This document shows positions 9,821-18,657 of a DNA stretch of 64,000 nucleotides, piece after piece. Position numbers and translations under genes: made by a program. The notes under the pieces are model-generated. The model searched no databases. It was given only the letters and a program-made list of their open reading frames with translations, and was not told where the DNA came from. This stretch comes from Nonlabens sp. (lineage in GTDB: Bacteria > Bacteroidota > Bacteroidia > Flavobacteriales > Flavobacteriaceae): NCBI GenBank assembly GCA_020630715.1, contig JAHDIQ010000001.1:1-64000 (forward strand). Reading direction: 5' to 3'. Position 1 is the first letter of the stretch. The number at the start of each line of letters is the position of its first letter.

Positions 9821-10597
9821 CTATTTCAAAGTACCACCATACTTAACAATGGCTTCTTTAATGCGCTGCACTCTATTTTCTGGATCTGGATGCGTACTTT
9901 GAAACTCTGGCTGGCGATTTGGTCCTGCTGCAGCTTTTAAAATTTCCATGACTCCTATCATTTGATTAGGATCGTAACCAGTATCGATCATCATTTTAAC
10001 TCCTAAATCATCGCTTTGCAATTCATCATCGCGACCGTATTTCATGGTTAGCATTTGCGCGACGCTTGCAGCCATTTGTCCGCCACCTTCTGTTCCTACA
10101 CTTACTCCTGTAATGACTCCTTGAGCTAGTCCTTGCTGGCTTATACGTTCTGCACTATGACGTGCTACTACGTGGGCAATTTCATGACCTAATATTCCTG
10201 CTAATTGATCCTCATTTTCTAGTTGCTGGTATAAAGCAGCCGTGATAAAACATTGCCCACCAGGTAATGCAAATGCATTGATGGTGCGATCATCCCGTAG
10301 TAAATGAAAATCAAACTGATAATCTGTATTTCTGGCAATACTACTTTGTACTAATTTCTGACCTACACGATCTACTAGGTTTTGAGCATTCTGATCTGGA
10401 TGCTCACCACCGTATTGTTCCATCATGCTGGGTTTTGCAGATAATCCCATGGCGATCTCTTCACCAGTTGTAAGATCTACATATTGTGTTTCTCCTGTGA
10501 ACTCATTAGTCTCGGCACTAGAGCAATATTTTAAAACAGCAAATGCGACTATGGCAAGTCCTATAAATAATCTGATTTTTCCTGATCCACCTCTCAT
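9821..10597 (-). CDS. M48 family metalloprotease
   Basis: 258 residues. An N-terminal hydrophobic segment (about 8-26, ending KYCSS) indicates export and possibly a lipoprotein. The zinc site is HEIAH at 138-142 with the third ligand Glu192 in DDELQSD. GGQCFITAAL before the helix is typical of BepA/LoiP-type periplasmic M48 peptidases, which degrade misfolded outer-membrane proteins. There is no TPR domain, so it resembles LoiP more than BepA. It sits among other minus-strand envelope genes, 75 bp before the barrel gene. Confidence 0.88.
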   Translation of the reverse strand: MRGGSGKIRLFIGLAIVAFAVLKYCSSAETNEFTGETQYVDLTTGEEIAMGLSAKPSMMEQYGGEHPDQNAQNLVDRVGQKLVQSSIARNTDYQFDFHLLRDDRTINAFALPGGQCFITAALYQQLENEDQLAGILGHEIAHVVARHSAERISQQGLAQGVITGVSVGTEGGGQMAASVAQMLTMKYGRDDELQSDDLGVKMMIDTGYDPNQMIGVMEILKAAAGPNRQPEFQSTHPDPENRVQRIKEAIVKYGGTLK

Positions 10598-10642
10598 AAT
10601 TGGTTGTACTTAAATAATGGTAATTTAGACAAATTTCTCGTA

Positions 10643-11335
10643 TTAATCATTAGGCAACAAAACAGGATGTACACCTAATACGTGTTCTTTATAATAGCGT
10701 AAGATTCGTTCATCACTTATTTGATCCATTCCCATGATCTTATTTGCTCTTAAGAATTGAAGTAAATTCTGAGCCGTTGGGTAATTTTGAATACGCTTTC
10801 GCGAAAGCGGAACATAACTATAATGCCACGGTTCATATTTAAAACCAGTACGACGATCATTAAAGGTGTAGACCAGTTCAAAACCGAAATTGCTGGCATT
10901 TTTCTCCATCCATTCTTTCATTTTACAAAACGGACCGTTGCCATGGAATTTATTAGGCATTAATACATCGCCAGAATAAGATGCAGATTGATCTATGATA
11001 TCGATATCTGTTCCCCAGTGATGGCGACTGGTTCCAGGAACGGTAGAATATTCTACGATTTTATCAAAAATCTGATCTGGTGATAATCCTTGCACTTGGT
11101 ATTTTTTATATTTTCTATTCCAGATCTGGCGTTGTCTTGTAAAACTGCGATATCCTGAGACGATTAATAAATCAATACCATCTGTAAGCGCTGCGGTACG
11201 CATTTTATCAAAGGCTCGTTGAGCTTCTTGCTGGAGTAGGTTTTTAGGGTTGGGTGATTTCCCAGTTACTTCATCAAATGAATTTTGAGCCATGGTAAAT
11301 GATCCTAATAAGAGTATGCAAATAAGAATTCTCAT
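10643..11335 (-). CDS. M15 family D-alanyl-D-alanine carboxypeptidase (VanY-like)
   Basis: 230 residues with a signal peptide (MRILICILLLGSFTMAQ). It has the M15B zinc motifs: SRHHWGTDID (His105, Asp112) and EPWHY (His171), with SGYRS upstream. Such enzymes trim the terminal D-Ala of peptidoglycan peptides in the periplasm. The 16-bp palindrome encodes LSRK just after the last zinc ligand (about 178-181), in a region that tolerates change. It is the last gene of a run starting with pepE and overlaps the preceding GNAT gene by 4 bp, so translational coupling is likely. Confidence 0.9.
   Translation of the reverse strand: MRILICILLLGSFTMAQNSFDEVTGKSPNPKNLLQQEAQRAFDKMRTAALTDGIDLLIVSGYRSFTRQRQIWNRKYKKYQVQGLSPDQIFDKIVEYSTVPGTSRHHWGTDIDIIDQSASYSGDVLMPNKFHGNGPFCKMKEWMEKNASNFGFELVYTFNDRRTGFKYEPWHYSYVPLSRKRIQNYPTAQNLLQFLRANKIMGMDQISDERILRYYKEHVLGVHPVLLPND
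10794..10809. repeat. Palindrome CGCTTTCGCGAAAGCG, copy 3
   Basis: Perfect; read as LSRK in the M15 carboxypeptidase, just after its EPWHY zinc motif. Confidence 0.97.
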
Positions 11336-11784
11336 AATTCTTTATACATTTTATAATGAGCTCCTATTGAAGGAATGTCAAACTTATCACCTATCGTTTG
11401 ATAGCCTAATTTTTCATAGAAAGGTACTGCTTTTATTCTGGCGTTAAACCAAAGAATCGCTACTTGATTTTCTCTTAAAAGACCTTCTGCATGTAATAGT
11501 AATTTCTTGCCAAGCCCATAACCCTGCATTTTTTCTAAAACTGCCATTCCTCTTAATTGATATTGTAATTGGTCTATTAGATGCGGTAGTCCTAGAATAG
11601 TTGCGTTATGATTCATCATTAGTGAGGCTACGGCAAGTATCCCGTTTTCACTGTAAACACCTAGATGTATCGTAGTTTTAAGATCATCACCGTCAAAAGC
11701 ACAATCTTCTATAGGTCTACCAGCTCTTAAAACAGGATGCCTTACTGGATAGGTTTCTCTCGCTGTGATTTCTTTAATTTCCAT
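11332..11784 (-). CDS. GNAT family N-acetyltransferase
   Basis: 150 residues. The acetyl-CoA loop is visible as QYQLRGMAVLEKMQGYGLGKKLL (about 82-104, with GYGLGKKL as the Q/RxxGxG/A motif), followed by LWFNARIKAVPFYEKLGYQ, the usual C-terminal strand-helix. The layout resembles ElaA/YitI-type GNATs. Substrate unknown. It overlaps its neighbours by 4 and 11 bp within the pepE-to-M15 operon. Confidence 0.88.
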   Translation of the reverse strand: MEIKEITARETYPVRHPVLRAGRPIEDCAFDGDDLKTTIHLGVYSENGILAVASLMMNHNATILGLPHLIDQLQYQLRGMAVLEKMQGYGLGKKLLLHAEGLLRENQVAILWFNARIKAVPFYEKLGYQTIGDKFDIPSIGAHYKMYKEL

Positions 11785-12304
11785 ATGCTTCTCTAGTCAA
11801 TTTATACGATCTAGCTGGCTCACGATCATCCCATAAAAAACGATGATCTAAAGACATTCCTAATCTGGAAGCGACGTGTTGTGATCCTATATTAGATTCA
11901 TGCACATGCGCTACAATATGATCTAATTGATGATCTTCAAAAGCATGTTTTACGATGCGTTTACTAGATTCTGTGGCATAACCTTTTCCCCAGTATTTTT
12001 TCATAAAACGGTAACCTATATCTACAAAATCACCTTCAACATGATATTTTAATCCAGTCCATCCTAGGAATGCATCATCTTCTTTTCTAATCACCGCAAG
12101 TCTTCCCATGTGATAGGTTTCATATTGGTCATTTTTACCGTGATAATTTCTTACAAATTCTAGTGCGTGAGCCACATCATTAAAACTAAAATCTCCTGTA
12201 TATCGCATCACCTCTTCATCACTATTAAGTTCCAGTAAATCTGGTGCGTCTGTAGTTTGGAATTTTCTAATGAGCAATCGCTCCGTTTCAAATTCTAGAT
12301 TCAT
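11774..12304 (-). CDS. GNAT acetyltransferase, RimJ/RimL type
   Basis: 176 residues. It starts with the ETERLLIRKF strand typical of RimJ/RimL-like enzymes, has the CoA loop KKYWGKGYATESSKRIV (about 109-125), and ends with HVHESNIGSQHVASRLGM, the family's N-x-x-S motif. Relatives acetylate ribosomal proteins or small amines; the substrate here is unknown. It is the middle gene of three consecutive GNATs and overlaps both neighbours. Confidence 0.9.
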   Translation of the reverse strand: MNLEFETERLLIRKFQTTDAPDLLELNSDEEVMRYTGDFSFNDVAHALEFVRNYHGKNDQYETYHMGRLAVIRKEDDAFLGWTGLKYHVEGDFVDIGYRFMKKYWGKGYATESSKRIVKHAFEDHQLDHIVAHVHESNIGSQHVASRLGMSLDHRFLWDDREPARSYKLTREAYGN

Positions 12305-12585
12305 AACAACTGTCCTTTCCAGTCTGGATGCCGTTCAAAAACAACTTCGGCAACTGGGCAAAGTGGATTGATTTTTAAGGATTCCGCTTTCGCGAAAGCG
12401 TAACCAGCCTCAACTAAACGACTAGCAATGCCTTTTCCCTCATAGGGTCTATCTACCTCTGTATGATCTATGATCATGACCTTATCTTTTAAAGTATAGG
12501 TTAATTGGGCAATAGTTTTCTCCTGTTGCTTTATGTAAAACATGCCACGTGCATCATTTGTGCTGTGCTTAATCTCGTACTCCAT
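12301..12585 (-). CDS. Small GNAT acetyltransferase (YjdJ/NATD1 type)
   Basis: 94 residues, the size of the minimal GNATs of the NATD1/YjdJ group. It shows MIIDHTEVDRPYEGKGIASRLVEAGYAFA (GKGIASRL is the CoA-binding loop) and ends with CPVAEVVFERHPDW, the hallmark C-terminus. The 16-bp palindrome encodes AFAKA (about 68-72) in the helix after the CoA loop. The gene lies 14 bp after pepE. Confidence 0.9.
   Translation of the reverse strand: MEYEIKHSTNDARGMFYIKQQEKTIAQLTYTLKDKVMIIDHTEVDRPYEGKGIASRLVEAGYAFAKAESLKINPLCPVAEVVFERHPDWKGQLL
12385..12400. repeat. Palindrome CGCTTTCGCGAAAGCG, copy 4
   Basis: Perfect; read as AFAKA in the small GNAT. Confidence 0.97.
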
Positions 12586-12599
12586 AGGATAAAGGTAAT

Positions 12600-13316
12600 T
12601 TATTCCACTAGTTGTGCAAAATCATATCCAGATGCTACTTCGATGGGTTTTAGGTCCTTTTGAAAAATACGAGCGGTATGCGGTCCTTTTAAAAGTTCCT
12701 CTTTTCCTTGAACCTTAATATAACTTGCTTCTCTAAGTCCGATTACTGGAATATGGTTATAGATATGGAATTCGGCAATGCGTTGTTCTCTGGTTTCTCC
12801 CATGTGCGTATCACCAACGATAGGATCTAAATAATGCGGATTGATATTATAACCTACCGCACCAGTAGTTTTAAAAGACGATGGTTGTACCACAGGCATA
12901 TCATTTGTGGTACGCATATTTAAACCACAAATATTACTTCCTGCGCTAGTGCCTATATATAAAACACCATTATAAATTGCTTTACGTAATGGTGCCATCA
13001 ATTCTAAATCGTGAAGCATTTTCACAAGCTGGAAGGTATTGCCACCACCTGTGTAAATAGCATTTGCATTTTCTATTGCATTTATGGGATCGTCATAACT
13101 ATGAATTCCTTTTACTTTGATATCATAGTTTTTTAAAGCCTGCGCAACACGATCTGTATAAGTATCATGTGAAATCCCGCCAGGTCTGGCATAAGGAATA
13201 AACAGAATTTCATTGATCTTTTTTTGCTTACAGCTTTCAGTAATTTCTGGTAGTAAGTATTCTAGAAATCCACTACCGTGAATGGTAGAAGTACTCGCTA
13301 TGATCATGTTTCTCAT
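12600..13316 (-). CDS. pepE: Dipeptidase E (peptidase S51)
   Basis: 238 residues from the ATG. A TTG six codons upstream is open, but homologs start near MRNMIIAS, so the ATG is preferred. PepE hydrolyses dipeptides with N-terminal aspartate in the cytoplasm. The nucleophile elbow is IGTSAGSNI, preceded by AIYTGGGNTFQL, and the INPHYLDP motif follows. It is first in a minus-strand run followed by three GNATs and an M15 carboxypeptidase. Confidence 0.92.
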   Translation of the reverse strand: MRNMIIASTSTIHGSGFLEYLLPEITESCKQKKINEILFIPYARPGGISHDTYTDRVAQALKNYDIKVKGIHSYDDPINAIENANAIYTGGGNTFQLVKMLHDLELMAPLRKAIYNGVLYIGTSAGSNICGLNMRTTNDMPVVQPSSFKTTGAVGYNINPHYLDPIVGDTHMGETREQRIAEFHIYNHIPVIGLREASYIKVQGKEELLKGPHTARIFQKDLKPIEVASGYDFAQLVE

Positions 13317-13413
13317 AAATTCATCTTTCCACAAATGTATTTAACAATTAATTGGTTACCTAAAGCGTTATGAAAACAATCATATGCCTTAAATTGCAAG
13401 TATATCATTAACA

Positions 13414-14244
13414 ATGAAGTATCTATCCATTTTATTATTTTTTATAAGCACCATAGCGGTAGCACAAAACAACCGCGTACAAATTAAAGGCACAATCTCT
13501 AGTACTATTGAAGGTCCGTTATTAGGAATTACAGTATTCAATAAGAACTCACTAGAAGGTACCATCACAAATGATGAAGGCGTCTTTTTTATTGAAACTA
13601 GAGCTGGCGATGAATTGCTGTTTAAAGCATTACAATTTGAGACCATAACCCTTAAAATCTCTAAAAATATCATTGAAGAAAAAGAGATTAGCTTAGGTCT
13701 CAAAGAAGACATTAAACAGTTAGAAGTGGTTAATGTATCAAATGGTGAAAGTATGATGATACAAGTAAAACGACTAGTAGAAGTTGATGCACAACTGGAT
13801 AAAGTAAGTGTTAGAAACATTAATACTAGAGCGGTGGATCGCATGGAATACACTTTTAGCGACCGTATCAAGCAACCAGATGAATACGCAGTACAACATA
13901 AGGCTGCGTATCAAAGTGCTGCTAGATTTAACATGGTTGGACTTTCTACTCAAATTAATATGAGCAACGTATCCAGAGCTCTAGACCCAGCAAATCTAAG
14001 CAATGACAACGATATTCCTGAAGAGGAAAGTCCTATAGCGCTTTTAAAAAACAAATACCAAAAAAGTTTTCTAATGGATCTATTGAAAATCCCAGAGGAA
14101 AAACTTCCAGCATTTTATTATTACGCTGCAGAATCTGGACTTACAAAAGGTATGATTCTTGACGATAATCCATTAATACTTTTAGATTTTTTAACCGTAA
14201 ACGGAGAAAAATTTAGAAAACAAAACAACCTTCCTAATGATTAG
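13414..14244 (+). CDS. Exported carboxypeptidase-regulatory-like protein, paralog 1
   Basis: 276 residues with a signal peptide (1-17, ending AVAQ). Residues about 22-100 form a CarboxypepD_reg-like beta sandwich (GTISSTIEGPLLGITVFNKNSLEGTITNDEG), common in exported Bacteroidota proteins. The C-terminal half is helical with no known motif (ESPIALLKNKYQKSFLMDLLKIPEE). Its stop overlaps the next gene by 8 bp and the two proteins align along their length, so this is a tandem duplication. Function unknown; it may be periplasmic or bound to the outer membrane. Confidence 0.85.
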   Translation: MKYLSILLFFISTIAVAQNNRVQIKGTISSTIEGPLLGITVFNKNSLEGTITNDEGVFFIETRAGDELLFKALQFETITLKISKNIIEEKEISLGLKEDIKQLEVVNVSNGESMMIQVKRLVEVDAQLDKVSVRNINTRAVDRMEYTFSDRIKQPDEYAVQHKAAYQSAARFNMVGLSTQINMSNVSRALDPANLSNDNDIPEEESPIALLKNKYQKSFLMDLLKIPEEKLPAFYYYAAESGLTKGMILDDNPLILLDFLTVNGEKFRKQNNLPND

Positions 14245-15064
14245 ACTACTTTTTATACTGACGCTATCAAGTGTTCTGACGAGCGCTCAAATAGATCGTG
14301 TGCAGGTATCTGGTTATTTACAAAACGAAATTAGTGAACCACAAGAAGGCATTACCATTTTCAATAATGATTCCCTAGAAGGAACCGTAAGTACTAGCAC
14401 TGGATCTTTCACATTAAAAGTCGCTGTTTATGACCGTCTAACCTTCAAAGCGGTAAACTATGAGCCTATAACGCTTATAGTAACACAGGAAACGCTGGAT
14501 AGAAGAGTAATCGCCATTACCATACGCGAAGGTATAAATGTGCTGGATGAAGTAATGCTTACTGGTAATCAAAACCTCACAATTGATCTAAGACGTCTTA
14601 AAAATTCAAATCCTAATCTAGAAAGAGTCACAGGCTATGGCGTTGCCTGGACGCCAGCTATAGACCGTATGGAAAACACCTTTAGTGATAAAATTAGAAC
14701 AGGCGATCAATATCCATTAAGACATGACGCTTTACAGCAATACGAGCCAGATGGTGCTTTCTTCAATATCGTAGGATTACTGGCGGCGGTAGTCTTAAAC
14801 GTGGCGTTAAATGCATTGAATATAGATTTTGGAAGTGCTACAACAGTAGAGCAACGTTTTGATGTTGCTGTTCTAAAAAACCAATTAGAATCTGATGAAT
14901 TAATTGGTTTCTTAGGCATCCGAAAGGAAGACCTCTATGAATACATGTACTTTGCCACTGATCATGGGCTAAATAATGATATGATGAAGCCGGAAAATGA
15001 AATATTTTTGTTGCAGTTCTTAAATGAGACTGCCACAGAATTTAAAAAAAGAAAAAAGCAATAA
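14237..15064 (+). CDS. Exported carboxypeptidase-regulatory-like protein, paralog 2
   Basis: 275 residues with a signal peptide (1-17). It shares the layout of the preceding gene: the regulatory-like sandwich (SEPQEGITIFNNDSLEGTV), then DRMENTFSDKIRTGDQYPLRHDA, matching DRMEYTFSDRIKQPDEY in paralog 1. A glycine/valine-rich stretch (about 175-195, GLLAAVVLNVALNALNI) is more hydrophobic than in the sister and could contact a membrane. It is translated from an overlapping start. Function unknown. Confidence 0.85.
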   Translation: MIRLLFILTLSSVLTSAQIDRVQVSGYLQNEISEPQEGITIFNNDSLEGTVSTSTGSFTLKVAVYDRLTFKAVNYEPITLIVTQETLDRRVIAITIREGINVLDEVMLTGNQNLTIDLRRLKNSNPNLERVTGYGVAWTPAIDRMENTFSDKIRTGDQYPLRHDALQQYEPDGAFFNIVGLLAAVVLNVALNALNIDFGSATTVEQRFDVAVLKNQLESDELIGFLGIRKEDLYEYMYFATDHGLNNDMMKPENEIFLLQFLNETATEFKKRKKQ

Positions 15065-15072
15065 ATTAAATT

Positions 15073-15609
15073 ATGAAAAAAATCCATCTTTTATTAATCG
15101 GTTTATTTATGGTTAGCTTATCATCTTGTAATGATGACGACAATGTTTTACCGCCCTTAGAAACTCCTGCAGCAAATGTGTTTTGCTATGGTGATGGTAC
15201 CTTAAGTTTTGATGTAACAGGAGCATTTAGAGGTCAAACTTTACAAATTAGTAATGACGCTATTCGCACACAAGTGAGTATTTTAGGTGACGGACTTTCA
15301 CTTAATGAAATGGATCAAATAGAAGGAATAGGTGCTATAATTGAGTTAGATTTTTTTGGTAACACTACACAAGGTTTCCAATCTGGTCTATATGAAATAA
15401 GTGATTTACAGGAAAGTGCTAACGCTAGTGGTTCTTACTCTATAAGTTATGACCCTACTGTCACTACTAATAGTTTCAACACTTTAGATAGTGGATTGAT
15501 AAGAGTATCACCTTATAATAATGGCTATCTTATAGAAATTGATGCAGTAGACTCAAATGGTGATGATTTTCATGGAAACTATTTTGGACTGGTACAATCG
15601 ATTAATTAA
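15073..15609 (+). CDS. Putative lipoprotein, unknown function
   Basis: 178 residues. A lipoprotein signal is clear: MKKIHLLLIGLFMVSLSSC, with Cys19 followed by NDDDN. The acidic residues after the cysteine resemble the flavobacterial surface-export signal. The rest is predicted beta-rich and matches no family I know. It lies 8 bp after the paralog pair, so it is probably co-transcribed. Confidence 0.8.
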   Translation: MKKIHLLLIGLFMVSLSSCNDDDNVLPPLETPAANVFCYGDGTLSFDVTGAFRGQTLQISNDAIRTQVSILGDGLSLNEMDQIEGIGAIIELDFFGNTTQGFQSGLYEISDLQESANASGSYSISYDPTVTTNSFNTLDSGLIRVSPYNNGYLIEIDAVDSNGDDFHGNYFGLVQSIN

Positions 15610-15633
15610 TTGGAATAGTTTAGTAATAAAACC

Positions 15634-16203
15634 ATGCATCATACTCTCATAAGTCTTTTAGCTATATCCCTACTCTCTTTTAATGGTGTTAAGGATGATA
15701 AAATTACGCTTTCGCGAAAGCAACATAACCAAAACATCATTACTCTTAATGAAACATCAGTTGATCACAAATATTACGTATCCGTAAGTAATATGAAATA
15801 TAATGCCGAAGCAAAAAGTCTACAAATGACGACTCGGTTTTTTATTGATGACTTTGAAGATATACTATCTGCAAGAGAAGAACGTGAAATCAGTTTAGGC
15901 AATTCTTCGGAATTAAAAGATTTAAAACCTGTTATAACAGGATATCTGCTTAACAAATTGCAAATCAAAACAGATGATGTTAGTCAAGACATTGACTTCT
16001 TAGGTGCAGAATACGAAGCAGATCAAATCATACTTTACATAGAAATTCCAGTGGAACAACAACCACGTGAAATAGAGATGAGTTTCACCGCTTTTTTTGA
16101 ACTTTTTGAAGACCAGAAAAACCTAGTGCATTGTAAAATAGGCGACAAGCGTAAAACGCTTTTAATGCATTCCAATAAAAAAACTGATTCTGTGAAGTTT
16201 TAG
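15634..16203 (+). CDS. DUF6702 family protein
   Basis: 189 residues. After an N-terminal hydrophobic segment, HKYYVSVSNMKYNAEAKSLQMTTRFFIDDFED is the typical start of the DUF6702 fold, followed by YLLNKLQIK and a C-terminal ending in KTLLMH. In flavobacteria this gene commonly precedes an M1 metallopeptidase, as here (62 bp). The function is not established. The palindrome encodes LSRK at about residues 25-28, between the export signal and the conserved domain. Confidence 0.85.
   Translation: MHHTLISLLAISLLSFNGVKDDKITLSRKQHNQNIITLNETSVDHKYYVSVSNMKYNAEAKSLQMTTRFFIDDFEDILSAREEREISLGNSSELKDLKPVITGYLLNKLQIKTDDVSQDIDFLGAEYEADQIILYIEIPVEQQPREIEMSFTAFFELFEDQKNLVHCKIGDKRKTLLMHSNKKTDSVKF
15707..15721. 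repeat. Palindrome core GCTTTCGCGAAAGC, copy 5
   Basis: The 14-bp core (15708-15721) is perfect but the outer pair is not, since the right flank is A. Read as LSRK in the DUF6702 protein. Confidence 0.95.
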
Positions 16204-16265
16204 TTAAAAACTAGGGACTTATTCATTAATTCTTAATTTAGCGAACTTTAATTCCATAAACTATC

Positions 16266-18575
16266 ATGAAATACATTAAATACCTATTTATCAGTATGTT
16301 TATGATCTCTTTCACGGCATTTGCCCAAGAGACAGAAACTGAAACTGAAGAGCCAGTTGCAAAAGAGCATTACAACGAGAACAAATTCCGTCAACTGTAT
16401 CAGGAGTTTTCAACTCCTAATCAGTACCGTAGTGCCAGTGGAGCGCCAGGTCCTAACTATTATCAGCAACGTGCAGATTATGAAATGGACATACGTTTAG
16501 ACGATGAAAATCATCGTATCAATGGTTATGAAACCATTACGTACACTAATAATTCACCTGATGATCTGGACTATTTATGGGTACAATTAGATCAAAATAT
16601 GCGTGCTAAAGATTCTAAAACACCATTAATTGAAGGTGGTGGCGTTAGACCTTTTATGCAACCAGCAGGATTTGCCGGTGAGTACATGAAAGAACGATTT
16701 GATGGTGGTTTTAATATCACAAAGGTAGTGGACAGTAAAGGAAATGCTTTACCGCACATGATTAACCAGACCATGATGCGTGTAGAGATGCCAGAAACTC
16801 TTAAAAGCGGTGATAAATTTTCTTTTGACATAGAATGGAATTATAATATTAATAATCACGTAGATGGACGTGGCCGTAGTGGTTATGAGCAGTTTCCTGA
16901 TGGACACAGAGCATATGTAATCGCTCAATTCTATCCGCGTATGTGTGTTTACAACGACGTAGAAGGATGGCAAAACAGCCAGTTCTGGGGACGCGATGAA
17001 TTTGCATTACCATTCGGAACATTTGAAGTGAATCTTACCGTACCAGAAGATCACTGGGTAGACGCAACTGGAAAATTACAAAACCGTAAGGAAGTATATT
17101 CTAGTACAGAGATGAATCGTTATGAGCAGGCGACTAAGTCTTATGACAAGCCGGTTGTCATACGCACACAAGCAGAGGCAGAAAAACTTGCCATGATGCC
17201 AGGTGCAAAGAAAATGAAAACCTGGAAGTTTAAGACTGATGTAATGGTGCGTGATTTTGGATGGACCTCATCTAGAAGATATGTAGCAGATGCTATGGCT
17301 GTTAAAGTAGGTAAGAATGATGTAATGGCAGTTTCTATTTATCCACCAGAAGGTAACCCATTATGGGAGCAGTGGTCTACTAGAGCGGTTGCACAAACTT
17401 TAAAGTCTTATTCTAGAATGACTTTTGACTACCCTTACCACAAAGCGATTTCTGTACATGCAAAAAATCAAGGTATGGAATATCCTATGATTTGCTGGAA
17501 TTATGGTCGTCCAGATGCTGATGGTAATTATACAGATCGTGTAAAATTTGGAATGATATCAGTTATAATTCATGAAGTAGGACACAACTACTTCCCTATG
17601 ATTGTAAATAGTGATGAGCGTCAATGGACATGGATGGATGAAGGTTTAACAACCTTTACACAGTATGTTGCAGAACAAGATTTTGGAGAAAATCATCCAG
17701 ATGCTATTGAAGGATTAGATGCGTATCCATCACGTCGTGGTCCAGCAGCAAAGATTGTTCCTTACATGGCAGGTGACCAGCGTTACATCGCTCCTATTAT
17801 GAGTAAAGGAATCAACACCTATCAGTTTGGATCTAACGCTTATGGTAAGCCAGCGACAGCATTAAACATTTTACGTGAAACCGTAATGGGTCGTGAATTG
17901 TTTGATTACGCATTTAAAACCTATGCACAACGATGGATGTTTAAGCATCCTACACCAGAAGATTTCTTCCGTACTATGGAAGATGCTAGTGCTATGGATC
18001 TAGACTGGTTCTGGAGAGGCTGGTTCTACACAACTCGTTATAATGATATGGGAATTAAATCTGTAGATAAATACTTTGTTTCTGGCGAAATGAACGCAGA
18101 AATTAAAAAATATGCTGAAGATAATGGAATTCCTCTAGAGCGTGTTAAGGCTGCAGGATTAGTATATATGGTAAAAGAAGGTAGCGAAGATTATAACGCT
18201 TCAATGAAAGGTAAAGCGCCTAGCGAAGTTGCAGGTAGTCTTAAAGATTACATGGAAAACAATTTTACAGCAGCAGAAAGAGCTGCTATGGAAGAGCCTA
18301 AATTTTTCTATGAAATCACAGTTGAAAAACCTGGTGGTCTGGTAATGCCTCTTATCATTGAATATACCTATGCAGATGGTACTACAGAAACAGTAACGCA
18401 TCCAGCAGAAATCTGGAGATATAACGATAAAGAGATAGGATTGAGTAAAGCGACTCAAAAAGAGATTGTAAAAATTACTATCGATCCTAAACTAGAAACA
18501 GCAGATATTGATACTTCAAATAACTCATGGCCAGCAGAGCCAGAAGTGGATAAATTTGAACAAATGAAGCAATAA
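16266..18575 (+). CDS. M1 family metallopeptidase
   Basis: 769 residues with a signal peptide (1-20, cleaved before QETE). The gluzincin zinc site is HEVGH at 436-440 with Glu459 in WMDEGL, as in M1 aminopeptidases. The N-terminal part carries the M1 beta-saddle and the C-terminal part an extra beta-rich domain (about 590-769) common in Bacteroidota exported M1 enzymes. The usual GxMEN exopeptidase motif is not obvious; QGMEYPMI (about 402) holds its place. It probably digests peptides in the periplasm. A strong terminator follows. Confidence 0.93.
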   Translation: MKYIKYLFISMFMISFTAFAQETETETEEPVAKEHYNENKFRQLYQEFSTPNQYRSASGAPGPNYYQQRADYEMDIRLDDENHRINGYETITYTNNSPDDLDYLWVQLDQNMRAKDSKTPLIEGGGVRPFMQPAGFAGEYMKERFDGGFNITKVVDSKGNALPHMINQTMMRVEMPETLKSGDKFSFDIEWNYNINNHVDGRGRSGYEQFPDGHRAYVIAQFYPRMCVYNDVEGWQNSQFWGRDEFALPFGTFEVNLTVPEDHWVDATGKLQNRKEVYSSTEMNRYEQATKSYDKPVVIRTQAEAEKLAMMPGAKKMKTWKFKTDVMVRDFGWTSSRRYVADAMAVKVGKNDVMAVSIYPPEGNPLWEQWSTRAVAQTLKSYSRMTFDYPYHKAISVHAKNQGMEYPMICWNYGRPDADGNYTDRVKFGMISVIIHEVGHNYFPMIVNSDERQWTWMDEGLTTFTQYVAEQDFGENHPDAIEGLDAYPSRRGPAAKIVPYMAGDQRYIAPIMSKGINTYQFGSNAYGKPATALNILRETVMGRELFDYAFKTYAQRWMFKHPTPEDFFRTMEDASAMDLDWFWRGWFYTTRYNDMGIKSVDKYFVSGEMNAEIKKYAEDNGIPLERVKAAGLVYMVKEGSEDYNASMKGKAPSEVAGSLKDYMENNFTAAERAAMEEPKFFYEITVEKPGGLVMPLIIEYTYADGTTETVTHPAEIWRYNDKEIGLSKATQKEIVKITIDPKLETADIDTSNNSWPAEPEVDKFEQMKQ

Positions 18576-18598
18576 GCTTTAATTGGTTTATAAATTAG

Positions 18599-18630
18599 AA
18601 AGCCAGATTCACAATGAATCTGGCTTTTTT
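18599..18630 (+). terminator. Rho-independent terminator after the M1 peptidase
   Basis: Stem AGCCAGATTC / GAATCTGGCT (18601-18610 with 18616-18625), loop ACAAT, then a T run. It lies inside the longer reading of the next frame and so shows that gene starts later, at 18658. Confidence 0.93.
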
Positions 18631-18657
18631 GTGTTTATAGAAGTATATATTCGTAAC

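Noticed and set aside
13389-13871. 160-codon minus-strand frame inside the first regulatory-like paralog
   Set aside because: Antisense shadow; the plus-strand gene has a signal peptide and a paralog next to it.
18583-18657. Longer N-terminus for the lipoprotein gene at 18658
   Set aside because: It would encode the terminator hairpin of the M1 gene and push the lipoprotein signal inside the chain.
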